A stretch of 33,287 bases of DNA from an uncultured Microbulbifer sp. (GTDB lineage Bacteria; Pseudomonadota; Gammaproteobacteria; Pseudomonadales; Cellvibrionaceae), in assembly GCF_947489355.1 (NCBI RefSeq), contig NZ_CANLDD010000048.1, forward strand, positions 1 to 33,287, written 5' to 3'. The position numbers and the translations under genes are program-made. The stretch's first letter is position 1; each line of letters starts with the position of its first letter. The notes under the pieces are model-generated. The model was not told the origin of the DNA and ran no database searches. It worked only from the letters and a program-made list of their open reading frames with translations. Positions 24,427 to 33,170 of this stretch are shown piece by piece.

Positions 24427-25491
24427 ATGAATACCAACGCACGGCAGGTAGCCTGCGAAGAAAGCCTAGATCAGGCTTGCGCTTGGGTTGCGCGTTTACG
24501 CTCTGACGCCATGAGTTCCACAGAGAAGCGCGACTTTGCGGCATGGATGTCTATGTCCGAGCAAAACCGTCGCGCCTTCAAGGATATTACAGCATTGTGG
24601 GGCGATCTCGGCGCTCTTTCCTATATGCCAGTAGATCAGCTCTTCCCCGAAAGCGAACTCTCTACTCCCAGGCCCGAGTTCGCAAAAGTAAGGCCCCCCA
24701 TTGAGACACCTGCCAACAAAGTGCCTGATCGTCGTGGATGGGGCTTGCCCCAGTGGATCCTGAGCGGGGGGCTGGCAACCTGCAGTGTATTGCTTGCGGC
24801 CTGGATTGGCTTTCAGTGGCTTAACGCGGAAAATCCCAATGAGTTGGTCTTTATCACTCAACCCGGCGAGATCCGCACTATTAACCTCACCGACGGCTCT
24901 GAAATAAAACTGAATTCCAGTAGTGAGCTGCACGTAAACTACAGCCGCGAGAAAAGGCGTACCCAGTTGGTTCGCGGTGAAGCCTTCTTTGAAGTAGCCA
25001 GACAGACCTCCCGTCCATTTTCCGTTGCTGCCGGTAGTGCCAAAATCCGCGTACTTGGCACAGAGTTTAATGTTGAACTCAACCCGAAAAGCACCCGTGT
25101 ATCTGTTACTGAGGGAACTGTCTCTGTGAGTGAAGCGGATAGCGCTCCGGGTCTCGCACCAGAATCCGTCAGATTGGGCAAAAACCAAAAGGTTAGCGTC
25201 TTCAAGCGGGGTTTGAGTGAAGTCCGCCACACCTCTTTAGAGGAGGCAACAGATTGGACTCGTGGCCTCCTGGTTTTCGAAAAAACCCCACTAAAGGAGG
25301 CCCTGCTGGAACTGAACCGCTATCTCAGGGTACCGGCAGTTGCCACCCCACAAGTGGAGGGGCGACTAGTATCTGGCACCTTCGCAGTATCCGATCCGGA
25401 CAACACGCTGGAGGCTATAGCAACGGTGCTGCATCTGCAGCAGGATCGTAGCAATTCCAACCTGACTATCTTGTCTCCCAAGCACAAGTAG
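24427..25491 (+). CDS. FecR family anti-sigma/sigma-regulator
   Basis: A 354-residue inner-membrane regulator. The N-terminal cytoplasmic DUF4880 domain (about 13-60) contains ACAWVARLRSDAMSSTEKRDF and the conserved FAAWMSMSEQNRRAF. A membrane helix at 109-131 follows (PQWILSGGLATCSVLLAAWIG). The periplasmic FecR domain spans about 140-250, with LTDGSEIKLNSSSELHVNYS, LVRGEAFFEVA and IRVLGTEFNVE. A C-terminal STN-like region (RLVSGTFAVSDPDNTLEAIA) should bind the receptor. It transmits a receptor signal to the sigma factor upstream. GGAG lies 7 bases before the ATG. The receptor gene follows 112 bp later. Confidence 0.94.
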   Translation: MNTNARQVACEESLDQACAWVARLRSDAMSSTEKRDFAAWMSMSEQNRRAFKDITALWGDLGALSYMPVDQLFPESELSTPRPEFAKVRPPIETPANKVPDRRGWGLPQWILSGGLATCSVLLAAWIGFQWLNAENPNELVFITQPGEIRTINLTDGSEIKLNSSSELHVNYSREKRRTQLVRGEAFFEVARQTSRPFSVAAGSAKIRVLGTEFNVELNPKSTRVSVTEGTVSVSEADSAPGLAPESVRLGKNQKVSVFKRGLSEVRHTSLEEATDWTRGLLVFEKTPLKEALLELNRYLRVPAVATPQVEGRLVSGTFAVSDPDNTLEAIATVLHLQQDRSNSNLTILSPKHK

Positions 25492-25603
25492 GTTATAACC
25501 ACCCCCCTGGCGGTTATTTATTGTGCGTGCTTCAATATTCTGCTCATAAATCCACAATAGCAAGAAAAGCATCCGGGTTCATTTCGGCTCCGGACCTATA
25601 AAA

Positions 25604-28510
25604 ATGAGCATGCTTTTGACGGTAAAGTACTGGACCTTACTCACTTTAGTACTCCTGTTGCCATCTTCTGGCACAGCCACCGCTCTGTGTCCCAAACCCA
25701 GCATCCAATTACCCGCGGGTACCCTGTCCAAAGCCCTGATATTCCTGGGACAGCAATGTAACATTTCGGTACTGGTGGAGGCCTCCGCCGCCTCTCATTA
25801 TGAACTGGCAGAGCAGACCCTGCGCAGTGACAACGGCCAGTTTGAGCCAGCCCTACAGCAGTTGCTGCTCGAATTACCGTTCAAATATGAACGTATAAGC
25901 CCAACCTCTGTCGCTGTCATCACAGATGACAAGAAAGAACACGCAGCAGCAAAGCCCGCTTTCCATTCTACTGAGGAGGTCACTGTTACTGGGCAACGCC
26001 TCACCGGTAGTCATTTACATCACTCCCATCTGGATGGATATGCGCCTGTCGACGCCCTCACCCGCCAGCAATTGGAGATGACGGGCGCTCAAACTGTCGC
26101 CGACTTGCTAAAGTTCCTGCCAGCAGTTTCTGGCAACTTCACAAGCACCTCGGTCAGCCAAGAGGGGGACGGCACTGCAACCGTCTCCTTACGCGGCCTA
26201 CCCGCCAGCAATACGCTCGTCCTCTTAAACGGTCGACGTATTATCAGTGACGGATTTAAAGGAGAAGCCACGGATCTTAATTCTATACCGTTACCCATGG
26301 TTGAACGGATAGAAATTCTGAAGGATGGGGCATTTGCAATTTACGGTTCAGACGCAATTGCCGGCGTAGTAAACATCATTCTACAACGCGATTTTGAAGG
26401 TCTTAAAGTGAGTAGTTACTACGGTCAGTCCCAAGAGAATGACCGGCAAACGAAATCACATCATTTAACCTGGGGGTGGCAGGGCGACAGAAGTCACTTA
26501 TTACTCAGCCTGGCTCAATACCAGCAAGAGGCGGTAATGAGTCGCGATCGCAGTGTGTCCGATTCAGCCGACAGTCGTCCCAACGGTGGCCTGGATCAGC
26601 GCTCATCAGCCATTCCAGGAGGATTTATTGCACTGAATGATAGCACCGTCATTACCAATACCTCTAGAGGGGATTACCAAGACTGGATAAGCGAAGACCG
26701 CTATGACTACAGCGAGCATACTTCAGCTATAGCGCCTTTGGACAACAATTCCGTGTACCTAACAGGGGATATTGATGTAGGAGATAATGCATTTCTATTT
26801 GCTGAAATTATGGGAGTTCGCACCCTGGCAGAATCCATAATGGCACCCACTCCGGTATTTACCCGCTTCAATAACGACGACTTTACCATTGCCTCTGAAA
26901 ACATCTACAACGCCTTCAGCCAAGACATTACGGATTTGCGAAGGCGATTGGTAGAAATTGGGCCGCGCAAACAATCCAATCGGATTACTACTTGGCGATT
27001 CAATTCCGGGCTCAAGGGGCTTTGGCAGGAGTGGCAATGGGAATTGGGCGCAGCCTATCAACACACGGAAAAAACCGAGAAACTCAGTAATCTGATAGAT
27101 TCATCGGCCCTTGCTTTAGGTCTGAAAGGGCCAGATCGGTGCAATCCGGATATAGGCTGTATTGCTGTCAATCTCCTGGGCCCCAGCGGCAGCATCAACA
27201 CTGAACAACTGAATTTTATACGCAGTGAAAGTGTCAACAACAGCGACTCACAAATGACTGCGGTCACCCTTGTTGCTGACGGTACCCTTGCACACTTGAC
27301 ATCCGGGAAAATAGGCGCAGCCGCAGGGATTGAACTTCGGCGCGAAGCGATAGACTCCCTATCGGTGGGTAGTGAGGGGATATCTTTTATAGGAGGTCAT
27401 GCTCCCGGCACCACAAAAGGCTCACGCATTATTAGAGAGGCTTTTACCGAAGTTACTATCCCATTAGTCGAACAACTCTGGCTGGATGGCGCCTTGCGCC
27501 TGTCGCACTACAATGACTTCGGTAGTACCAGCAATCCCAAACTGGCACTGCGCTGGAAACCCTCGCCCGCTCTCATGATACGGGGGAGTTTTGCAACTGG
27601 ATTTAGAGCCCCAACCCTTACAGATGTGAAGCAACAAAGCTACCTAAGCCAGGTAACCATCATTGACCCCTGTTCATACCACCACCCCGGCACCCTTCCT
27701 GGTTGCACAAAACAAGCCGACAGCTCACTGATTGAGCACCTGTCCGAATTTGGGGGCAACCCGAATCTGAAACCGGAAACATCGAAAAATCTATCTTTGG
27801 GTATTACGTGGACTCCCACTTCTCTCGAGGGGTTTAAGGCAACTTTCGATTTATACGATATACAGCAAGAAAACGTCATTGGGTCCGACCCTCAACTTCT
27901 CGTTGAACAAAATGCCCGCTCTGGCCTATTCGGTGACAAGGTGGTTAGAGATGAAAACGGTGATATCAGCAGGATCTTTGCCACCCGGTTAAATCAGGGG
28001 AACCGTGAGGTACAGGGGTATGACATAGCTCTGCGTTATAATTTGCAACCGAGGCATACAGGCCATTTTCGCCTCGCATTGAATATCAGCCATACACTGC
28101 ATCACCTCACTCAAGTCACGCCAGAATCACAAAAAGAAGACCTTTCCGGCACCTTTGCTGGAAGCGCGAATGGTGAGGTTGGATCTCTCCCGAAATGGAA
28201 AGCGAATGCTGGTATCTATTGGAGTAAAGGCTTCTGGGAGGCTGCTTATACTATGCACCATGTAGGCCCGCTGGAAGAAACATTTACCCAGGGCGAACGC
28301 CTCACCTCACGGGATATTGAGGACTGGTCTACCCACGATTTTCAATTTGCGGTTACTCCACATAAAAAACTGCGACTTGCCATCGGGGTCAACAACCTGC
28401 TAAACCAACCCCCTCCATTAGCTGCCACCGCCACTAACCACAATTACGATTTTCGGACCTATGACCTTACTGGCCGCTTCTGGTATGGCACTTTCTCTCT
28501 CAATCTGTGA
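25604..28510 (+). CDS. TonB-dependent outer-membrane receptor with STN signalling domain
   Basis: A 968-residue receptor. A signal peptide (residues 1-28) is followed by a STN domain at about 34-108 (IQLPAGTLSKALIFLGQQCN, VLVEASA), the TonB box EEVTVTG (124-130), a plug at about 140-270 (MTGAQTVADLLKFLPAVSG, VSLRGLPASNTLVLLNGRRI, GSDAIAGVVNII) and a beta barrel ending in GTFSLNL. FRAPTLTDV and NPNLKPETSKN are barrel motifs of the TonB-receptor superfamily. STN marks a transducer that signals through FecR to the sigma factor, matching the upstream pair. The ligand is not evident. RBS is weak; a second Met at residue 3 is possible. Confidence 0.95.
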   Translation: MSMLLTVKYWTLLTLVLLLPSSGTATALCPKPSIQLPAGTLSKALIFLGQQCNISVLVEASAASHYELAEQTLRSDNGQFEPALQQLLLELPFKYERISPTSVAVITDDKKEHAAAKPAFHSTEEVTVTGQRLTGSHLHHSHLDGYAPVDALTRQQLEMTGAQTVADLLKFLPAVSGNFTSTSVSQEGDGTATVSLRGLPASNTLVLLNGRRIISDGFKGEATDLNSIPLPMVERIEILKDGAFAIYGSDAIAGVVNIILQRDFEGLKVSSYYGQSQENDRQTKSHHLTWGWQGDRSHLLLSLAQYQQEAVMSRDRSVSDSADSRPNGGLDQRSSAIPGGFIALNDSTVITNTSRGDYQDWISEDRYDYSEHTSAIAPLDNNSVYLTGDIDVGDNAFLFAEIMGVRTLAESIMAPTPVFTRFNNDDFTIASENIYNAFSQDITDLRRRLVEIGPRKQSNRITTWRFNSGLKGLWQEWQWELGAAYQHTEKTEKLSNLIDSSALALGLKGPDRCNPDIGCIAVNLLGPSGSINTEQLNFIRSESVNNSDSQMTAVTLVADGTLAHLTSGKIGAAAGIELRREAIDSLSVGSEGISFIGGHAPGTTKGSRIIREAFTEVTIPLVEQLWLDGALRLSHYNDFGSTSNPKLALRWKPSPALMIRGSFATGFRAPTLTDVKQQSYLSQVTIIDPCSYHHPGTLPGCTKQADSSLIEHLSEFGGNPNLKPETSKNLSLGITWTPTSLEGFKATFDLYDIQQENVIGSDPQLLVEQNARSGLFGDKVVRDENGDISRIFATRLNQGNREVQGYDIALRYNLQPRHTGHFRLALNISHTLHHLTQVTPESQKEDLSGTFAGSANGEVGSLPKWKANAGIYWSKGFWEAAYTMHHVGPLEETFTQGERLTSRDIEDWSTHDFQFAVTPHKKLRLAIGVNNLLNQPPPLAATATNHNYDFRTYDLTGRFWYGTFSLNL

Positions 28511-29013
28511 GTCGAAAACCCATTTATTATCTATCTCTGTCATCAATAGCTGTGCACAGGCGGCAATTTGACCCACTGCTGCCTTCTCTTGACTAATTCT
28601 TACTTTGGCGCCAATAAGCACTTTCACCAGACTACTCTGTAAACAATCCTATCCGTAAATGAGGCCAAGTATAGTCCAGACAAAGGTACAAAGCGCACAT
28701 TCAGCAATTCCTACAAGACATTGCCTGAGTATCCCAGCGTTACACCGTCGGTTTATAGCTACTTGTGTGCTGAATATCAGCGCATTCTGTCACCTTTTTT
28801 CAATTCGGCTTCACCCTCAGCCTACACTCCAAATAATCATCCAATAATCGATAGTTATTTCAGCTCAAACCAACAATTGGCGGGCTCGACAATTTAATCA
28901 TCAGGCTCTGCCTGGCTGATTAGAAATACTCTGTCCCGCTTATGCCAAAAAAAGGCAAGAAAGCAGCTTAAAACGAACAATTGGGCGACAATCCATTCAC
29001 GGGAAGGATAAAT
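28511..29013. other. 503-bp gap before csgE, with an imperfect palindrome
   Basis: No gene recognised. AATCA-T-CAGGC at 28896-28906 and GCCTG-GC-TGATT at 28910-28921 form an imperfect inverted repeat about 95 bases before the csgE start. TGCC/GGCA flanking A7 lies at 28943-28957. Either could be an operator or a weak terminator; neither is established. Confidence 0.4.
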
Positions 29014-29469
29014 ATGCGGCTAACCACACTGATATTGACACTCAGTGCATCCTTTGTTTTTTGGCTGGACGATACAAGTGTTCTGTCAGCGGATACTGAT
29101 TCAGGGATACTGGAAGATGAATCTTACGGAAGCTATATAGATCGCACAATTACACAAACTGGACACGACTTTGTTCGCTATATCAGCGAGTACAGGAGTT
29201 TCCATTATCCAGACGCCACTTACATGCTGACGATCTACGAGCGTCCCTCAACTCTGTGGGGAAACCTCATTTGGGTGACATATAACAGTAGAATTATATT
29301 TAGGCGATTCATTATTCCAAGCACAACATCTATACTTCCCCTGGCCAATGAGGCCGCGCAACAGATCCATGAAAAAGTATTGCAGGAACGTATCCGCCAA
29401 TTCGGCGCGGTAAATGCGCTTGCTCTGCACGACCAAAGAGTCCCGATAAATCTACCGAAAAAAGATTGA
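29014..29469 (+). CDS. csgE: CsgE-like curli secretion chaperone
   Basis: A 151-residue secreted protein with a signal peptide (residues 1-26, cleaved near VLSA). The segment from TGHDFVRYISEY (49-60) through LTIYERPSTLWGNLIWVTYN (72-91) and IIFRRFIIPSTTSILPLANE matches the CsgE core, whose hallmark is LTxxERPSxxWG. CsgE is a periplasmic adaptor that delivers curli subunits to the CsgG pore. No csgF, csgG or csgAB is in the window, so this copy is isolated. GGGAAGGA lies 5 bases before the ATG at 29014, whereas the upstream in-frame start has no ribosome site. Family is well supported; a role in curli is inferred. Confidence 0.85.
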   Translation: MRLTTLILTLSASFVFWLDDTSVLSADTDSGILEDESYGSYIDRTITQTGHDFVRYISEYRSFHYPDATYMLTIYERPSTLWGNLIWVTYNSRIIFRRFIIPSTTSILPLANEAAQQIHEKVLQERIRQFGAVNALALHDQRVPINLPKKD

Positions 29470-29583
29470 TTCCGGTGCACAGGGATACAGTCATGACCTT
29501 TTTGGAAGATAACCACCTTCTTCTTTCTTCCCGGCTACACTCCCCTACTTATTGTTTACCCGGCATCCGACTTGATCGCCAGG

Positions 29584-29874
29584 TTAATAATGAGAACCAT
29601 AGCTAAGGACAAATGGAGAATAGGGGCCCTCACACCATTCTCCAGTATCCAATTGATAGCAATGCAATTGCGCACGGCTACAATTATCCAGTGCTCCCAT
29701 ATAAGGGTCTCCTGCCAGGCAAAAACGGGGGAAGGCCGTAATTTCATCCGGTGGCACTGGGCCGCGTTTGTATGTGTAGTACATTGGGTCACCACACAGA
29801 TCCTGCCAAAAACCGTCGGCACAACCGCCTAACAGGTGTATCGCGACCAGCGCCAGTAAAATTCTACTCCTCAT
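29584..29874 (-). CDS. Small cysteine-containing lipoprotein, unknown function
   Basis: A 96-residue protein starting MRSRILLALVAIHLLGGC, a signal peptide with lipobox LGGC (Cys18). The mature part has five more cysteines (DLCGD, RFCLAG, DNCSRA, LHCYQ, EWCEG), which could form disulfides. No family is recognised. The ATG lies inside the last codons of the next lipoprotein gene (11-bp overlap), so the two are translationally coupled. Longer forms starting up to 30042 are open, but lack a signal peptide and are not supported. Confidence 0.7.
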   Translation of the reverse strand: MRSRILLALVAIHLLGGCADGFWQDLCGDPMYYTYKRGPVPPDEITAFPRFCLAGDPYMGALDNCSRAQLHCYQLDTGEWCEGPYSPFVLSYGSHY

Positions 29875-30160
29875 AGGAAATACAACGTCTACCACCGGAA
29901 ATATCATAGCAGCGTGCACTGGGAGGACAAATCGAACCCGGCGCCAGCTCCTCGGAATCACCGGGGCAGCTTGAATGCCTGATTTTGCGCTCAGTTGGCG
30001 CCGCAGGCACATGAGAAGAGGGGTACGATCGGTACTCTGCATGTCGCGGCATTGGCGAGCTGTGAGGATACACGACCTGATTGCGGCTATTCGGCGTTCC
30101 GCAGGCTGTCAGCAACAGGCTCATAGAGAACGCGAAAATAACAATCGGGGAGTTATGCAT
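29864..30160 (-). CDS. Small lipoprotein, unknown function
   Basis: A 98-residue protein with signal peptide and lipobox LLTAC (Cys20 in MHNSPIVIFAFSMSLLLTAC). The mature part is rich in Pro, Ser and Arg and holds four cysteines near the C-terminus (HSSCPGD, SICPPSARCYD, RRCISYEE). GGAG lies 8 bases before the ATG. It overlaps the downstream lipoprotein gene by 11 bp. The lipobox, ribosome site and coupling together argue for a real gene; the function is unknown. Confidence 0.72.
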   Translation of the reverse strand: MHNSPIVIFAFSMSLLLTACGTPNSRNQVVYPHSSPMPRHAEYRSYPSSHVPAAPTERKIRHSSCPGDSEELAPGSICPPSARCYDISGGRRCISYEE

Positions 30161-30183
30161 GGGTATTTCTCCGTATCGGTACC

Positions 30184-30203
30184 ACGCGAAGCGGTCTTCG
30201 CGT
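30184..30203. other. 8-bp perfect hairpin between lipoprotein genes
   Basis: ACGCGAAG (30184-30191) and CTTCGCGT (30196-30203) form a perfect stem with loop CGGT. No U-tract follows on the minus strand, so it is more like a stabilising or processing stem than a terminator. Confidence 0.45.
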
Positions 30204-30262
30204 ACTTCGGTTTAAGATCGGGTTATGCCCTCATGTCCAGGCGCACAGTATTTCCATAAACA

Positions 30263-30532
30263 CTAATAGACTCTCATAATCGGAAAGAACCAAGTCGCGG
30301 AGTTGTACATGCTGTCGGCGCACTCCACTCCACATTGAAAACTGGCCGGTGAAGGTTGCAGATATTTGGAATCATAATTGCCTATTTCGGCAAAGCTGGC
30401 ACCCTGTCCATCAGTACCTGTCTCGAAATAGAATGGGTCTTCACCCTCCACATCTTCAGCAGGTACAAACAAGCAACCTTGTATCACCAACACCGTCAAG
30501 GGCGGCAAAGCGAATCTCCCTGAAAGTCTCAT
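30263..30532 (-). CDS. Small lipoprotein, unknown function
   Basis: An 89-residue protein starting MRLSGRFALPPLTVLVIQGC, a signal peptide with a lipobox-like IQGC (Cys20). The mature part is acidic (EDVEGEDPFYFETG) and has two cysteines close together (FQCGVECAD). GGGGGAG lies 7 bases before the ATG. It is the first of three same-strand small lipoprotein genes that face csgE. No family is recognised. Confidence 0.65.
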   Translation of the reverse strand: MRLSGRFALPPLTVLVIQGCLFVPAEDVEGEDPFYFETGTDGQGASFAEIGNYDSKYLQPSPASFQCGVECADSMYNSATWFFPIMRVY

Positions 30533-31235
30533 GATTCGACTCCCCCACTGTTTCAGTGTTGCACTAATAGCTGTCTTCAGAGAGTCTAGCTGCAGGAAAT
30601 TTGCGAGTAATTGGCGCCGAGGTATTTATGCGCATAATTCATTTTTATGTAGTTTTTAGCGCCAATAGTTTTTAGTGGAAGCGGTGAATCCCGATGAAAC
30701 CCAAATAAGAAAATGGTGTCAAGAACCAATACGTATCTATTGGACCTCATCACTTTTCGCTCAGGGTGAAGAACATCCCAGCCAGGCTGATCTTTAGTAT
30801 CCAACTGGTATTATCCAGGTGGTCCTTCATGCTATTTGAAGGGCTTTTCCTGGTCTGATTGCGCCCCGTCTAAAAGAATCCGGCCAGTCGACCTGCGCCA
30901 ATAGCAACGGTTCTGGACAATGCCAAGGTATATGTGCGGGCAACCATGTTAAGGCTGCACCCAGGCCGGAACAGTTCCAGGGCGACAGCGATTCGGAAAC
31001 AATCAATCTTCCTGTTACTAATAAGGAAGGAGGGAAGAATACCCCCCCTCGGCCAGGATCGTATGAGGCATGGATGTCGATTACGAGCGTACAGGGATGT
31101 ATGTACAGCGCATCTCGGGAGAGGGGTATTCTTTCCTTCCGACCCGGTAGCAACGGCGACTGTTACACCGTCTAGCAGCAGGCTCTGGATCGCTCTTTTT
31201 TCATCTGCTGATACAGAAAACTTTGGCCTTAATTA
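30533..31235. other. 703-bp stretch without a credible gene; repeat-like segment inside
   Basis: Two frames on the minus strand (30586-30804 and 30827-31153) lack a signal, recognisable motif or ribosome site. A repeat-like segment is described separately at 31025-31140. No RNA gene was identified. Confidence 0.5.
31025..31140. repeat. Inverted-repeat-bounded extragenic element
   Basis: GGAAGG then GAAGAATACCCC (31025-31045) is mirrored by GGGGTATTCTTTCCTTCC (31123-31140), giving arms of about 17 matched bases with a 3-base offset around a 77-base core. The core (GCATGGATG, GAGCGTACAGGGATGTA, ACAGCG) recalls a repeat common between genes of marine gammaproteobacteria; that recollection is unverified. 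Confidence 0.45.
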
Positions 31236-32288
31236 TTAGACCCTGCGGAAATCCAGCATTCTCTGCAGTGCAATCATCGCCTTGCGCCCCAAATCGTCGT
31301 CCACAAAGATTTCATTCCCGCCCAGCTCCAAAACCCCGCACAGATTCTCCAGCGAATTCATTGCCATCCATGGGCAGTTGGCGCAGCTGCGACAAGTGGC
31401 GCCTGCGCCAGCAGTTGGGGCAATAATCAGCTCTTTATCCGGACACTCTCGCTGCATTTTGTAAAAAATGCCCTGGTCTGTCGCTACGATAAAGCGTTTC
31501 TGTGCACGGGTTTTGGCAGCATTGATTATCTGCGAAGTGGAGCCCACTACATCTGCCAAAGCAACCACTGACGCCGGTGATTCAGGATGTACCAGCACTG
31601 CTGCATCTGGATACAAGGCTTTAAGATCCCTCACCCCCTTTGCTTTGAACTCCTCATGCACGATACAGGCGCCATCCCACAGCAACACATCCGCGCCGGT
31701 CTCACGCTGCACATACCCCCCCAAGTGCTTGTCCGGCGCCCACAGGATTTTCTCACCCTTGCCATCCAGATAATCCACAACATCAAGAGCAATACTGGAG
31801 GTTACCACCCAATCGGCACGGGCCTTCACCGCCGCGGACGTGTTGGCATAAACCACTACTGTGCGGTCGGGGTGCTGATCGCAAAATGCCGCGAACACCT
31901 CCGATGGGCAACCCAAATCCAGGGAACAGGTAGCCTCCAAAGTGGGCATCAGAACACGCTTGTTGGGCGTTAGAATCTTGGCGGTTTCACCCATAAACTT
32001 AACCCCGGCTACCACCAGAGTGTCGGCCGGGTGTCGGGCGCCAAAGCGGGCCATTTCCAGGGAGTCCGAGACACAGCCACCGGTCTCTTCGGCCAGTGCC
32101 TGAATCAAGGGATCGGTATAATAGTGCGCCACTAGCACAGCATTTTGCGCTTTCAGTAAGCACTTGATACGTTCACGCCAAACCCGCAATTCCTCTTCAC
32201 CGTATTGGGACACAACCGACCCCGCCAAATGGGCCTCTACCAGGGAGGGGGCATCTAACGTGCCTGCGACATTGGACTTATGAGTCAT
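31236..32288 (-). CDS. nadA: Quinolinate synthase NadA
   Basis: A 350-residue 4Fe-4S enzyme that condenses iminoaspartate with dihydroxyacetone phosphate to quinolinate in de novo NAD synthesis. Cluster ligands are visible in EATCSL (Cys121), GACIVHEEF (Cys208) and [13 protein letters not shown] (Cys305 as third ligand, with Cys299 and Cys302). The motifs [36 protein letters not shown] and HPESPASV support the family. The ATG at 32288 has only a weak GGTGG upstream. A TATAAT box lies 29 bases before it. No nadB or nadC is in the window. Confidence 0.97.
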   Translation of the reverse strand: MTHKSNVAGTLDAPSLVEAHLAGSVVSQYGEEELRVWRERIKCLLKAQNAVLVAHYYTDPLIQALAEETGGCVSDSLEMARFGARHPADTLVVAGVKFMGETAKILTPNKRVLMPTLEATCSLDLGCPSEVFAAFCDQHPDRTVVVYANTSAAVKARADWVVTSSIALDVVDYLDGKGEKILWAPDKHLGGYVQRETGADVLLWDGACIVHEEFKAKGVRDLKALYPDAAVLVHPESPASVVALADVVGSTSQIINAAKTRAQKRFIVATDQGIFYKMQRECPDKELIIAPTAGAGATCRSCANCPWMAMNSLENLCGVLELGGNEIFVDDDLGRKAMIALQRMLDFRRV

Positions 32289-32316
32289 TGCTAGCCACCA
32301 TCAGGGAAAAGGGCGC

Positions 32317-32322
32317 ATTATA
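32317..32322 (-). promoter_or_regulatory. Candidate -10 box (TATAAT) for nadA
   Basis: A perfect TATAAT on the minus strand, 29 bases before the nadA start codon. No convincing -35 is seen at 17-18 bp (GTTTTG). No NrtR or NadR site was recognised. Confidence 0.45.
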
Positions 32323-32344
32323 ACGCAATGGAAGACCTCCAAAA

Positions 32345-32707
32345 CGGGTTGACTGCATCCTCAGGATCTGGCTGGAAACTGGCAGCAAAGTGCATCTACT
32401 TTATCCCCACAATACCAAAACGGGTGCCATATGGTGATTCTGGTGGTGGAACACGTGAAAACCCGACCTTCCGCTACTTTTAGTCTCCATCTGCTTGAAC
32501 AGGTAACCTGGCTCTGGTTACTACGCAACTACGTTGGACGACCCCTGAGTGTCAGCGTTTAGGATCCGACATATCGCGTTTGGTGAAGATGAGTGCTTCA
32601 AGGGCGCCTTGGCCGGTCCAGTTTTGTCGGGCGTTAACTGCTCTTAGCCGAGCCCGGGGTTGGTCGTTCAGACCATAGGGCTGGCAACTGGCGAGCGGGG
32701 TAGCCCA
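32345..32707. other. 363-bp stretch with no gene recognised
   Basis: Only short frames without ribosome sites are found, for example a 44-residue frame from 32431 on the plus strand. It lies between nadA and the broken kinase and is probably decayed sequence. Confidence 0.45.
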
Positions 32708-33170
32708 TCAATTATCCTCATCATCGGCCATGATGGCGACAGCCTTCACTGCAGAGCCCCACCAGATACCGATCTCAACGCGCAAAACCGAGGGACTATT
32801 CTCACGAAAATCGGGTTTGGCTTTGGCACCATAGAGCCAGGCAGCCGTGCGCACAGACTATTGAGCCCAATGCCGATACCATTACTTACGCGGATATCCA
32901 CGCCTGTACCGGCGAACACAACCCTCAGATCATCGCTTTGAAAAAACACCGTTCTCACTACCTCACCACCAGGTTTCGAAGAGTTTACACCGTGGTAAAT
33001 GGCATTTTTCACCACAGGCGACAGAAATCTATTTTCGGGGTCTGGCTATTTTCGATATCAGCGTGGTATTCCAGCCGACTCTGCATACGAATCACCCGAA
33101 TTTCGAAGTAAGTGTGCAGGGTTTTCATTTCCTGCGGAAACACTGGTTCTGCACAGGGCAGAGCGCACTA
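32708..33170 (-). pseudogene. Frameshifted C-terminal remnant of a LytS/AlgZ-type histidine kinase
   Basis: Reading the minus strand, three frames give one continuous kinase. Frame A (33170 to about 33025) reads PQEMKTLHTYFEI, then RMQSRLEYHADIE, the LytS-family helix before the ATPase domain. Frame B (about 33035-32840) reads VKNAIYHGVNSSKPGGEV and SNGIGIGLNSLCARLP, the N box and G box. Frame C (about 32836-32750) reads LYGAKAKPDFRENSPSVLRV, the end of the ATPase domain. At least two frameshifts separate them, and the 5' part is missing at 33170, where the insertion sequence begins. Frame C runs on into a GTG-started VKAVAIMADDEDN, like the start of a LytTR response regulator, stopping at 32708. 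The gene pair is dead. Confidence 0.75.

Noticed and set aside
28418..28627. 69-residue minus-strand frame at the end of the TonB receptor gene
   Set aside because: Half of it lies inside the receptor gene and it has no recognised motif or ribosome site.
29584..30532. The lipoproteins as CsgF or CsgG
   Set aside because: None has the CsgG pore motifs or length, nor the CsgF N-terminal pattern.
30827..31153. 108-residue minus-strand frame
   Set aside because: It crosses the inverted-repeat element, has no motif or ribosome site, and its composition is not gene-like.
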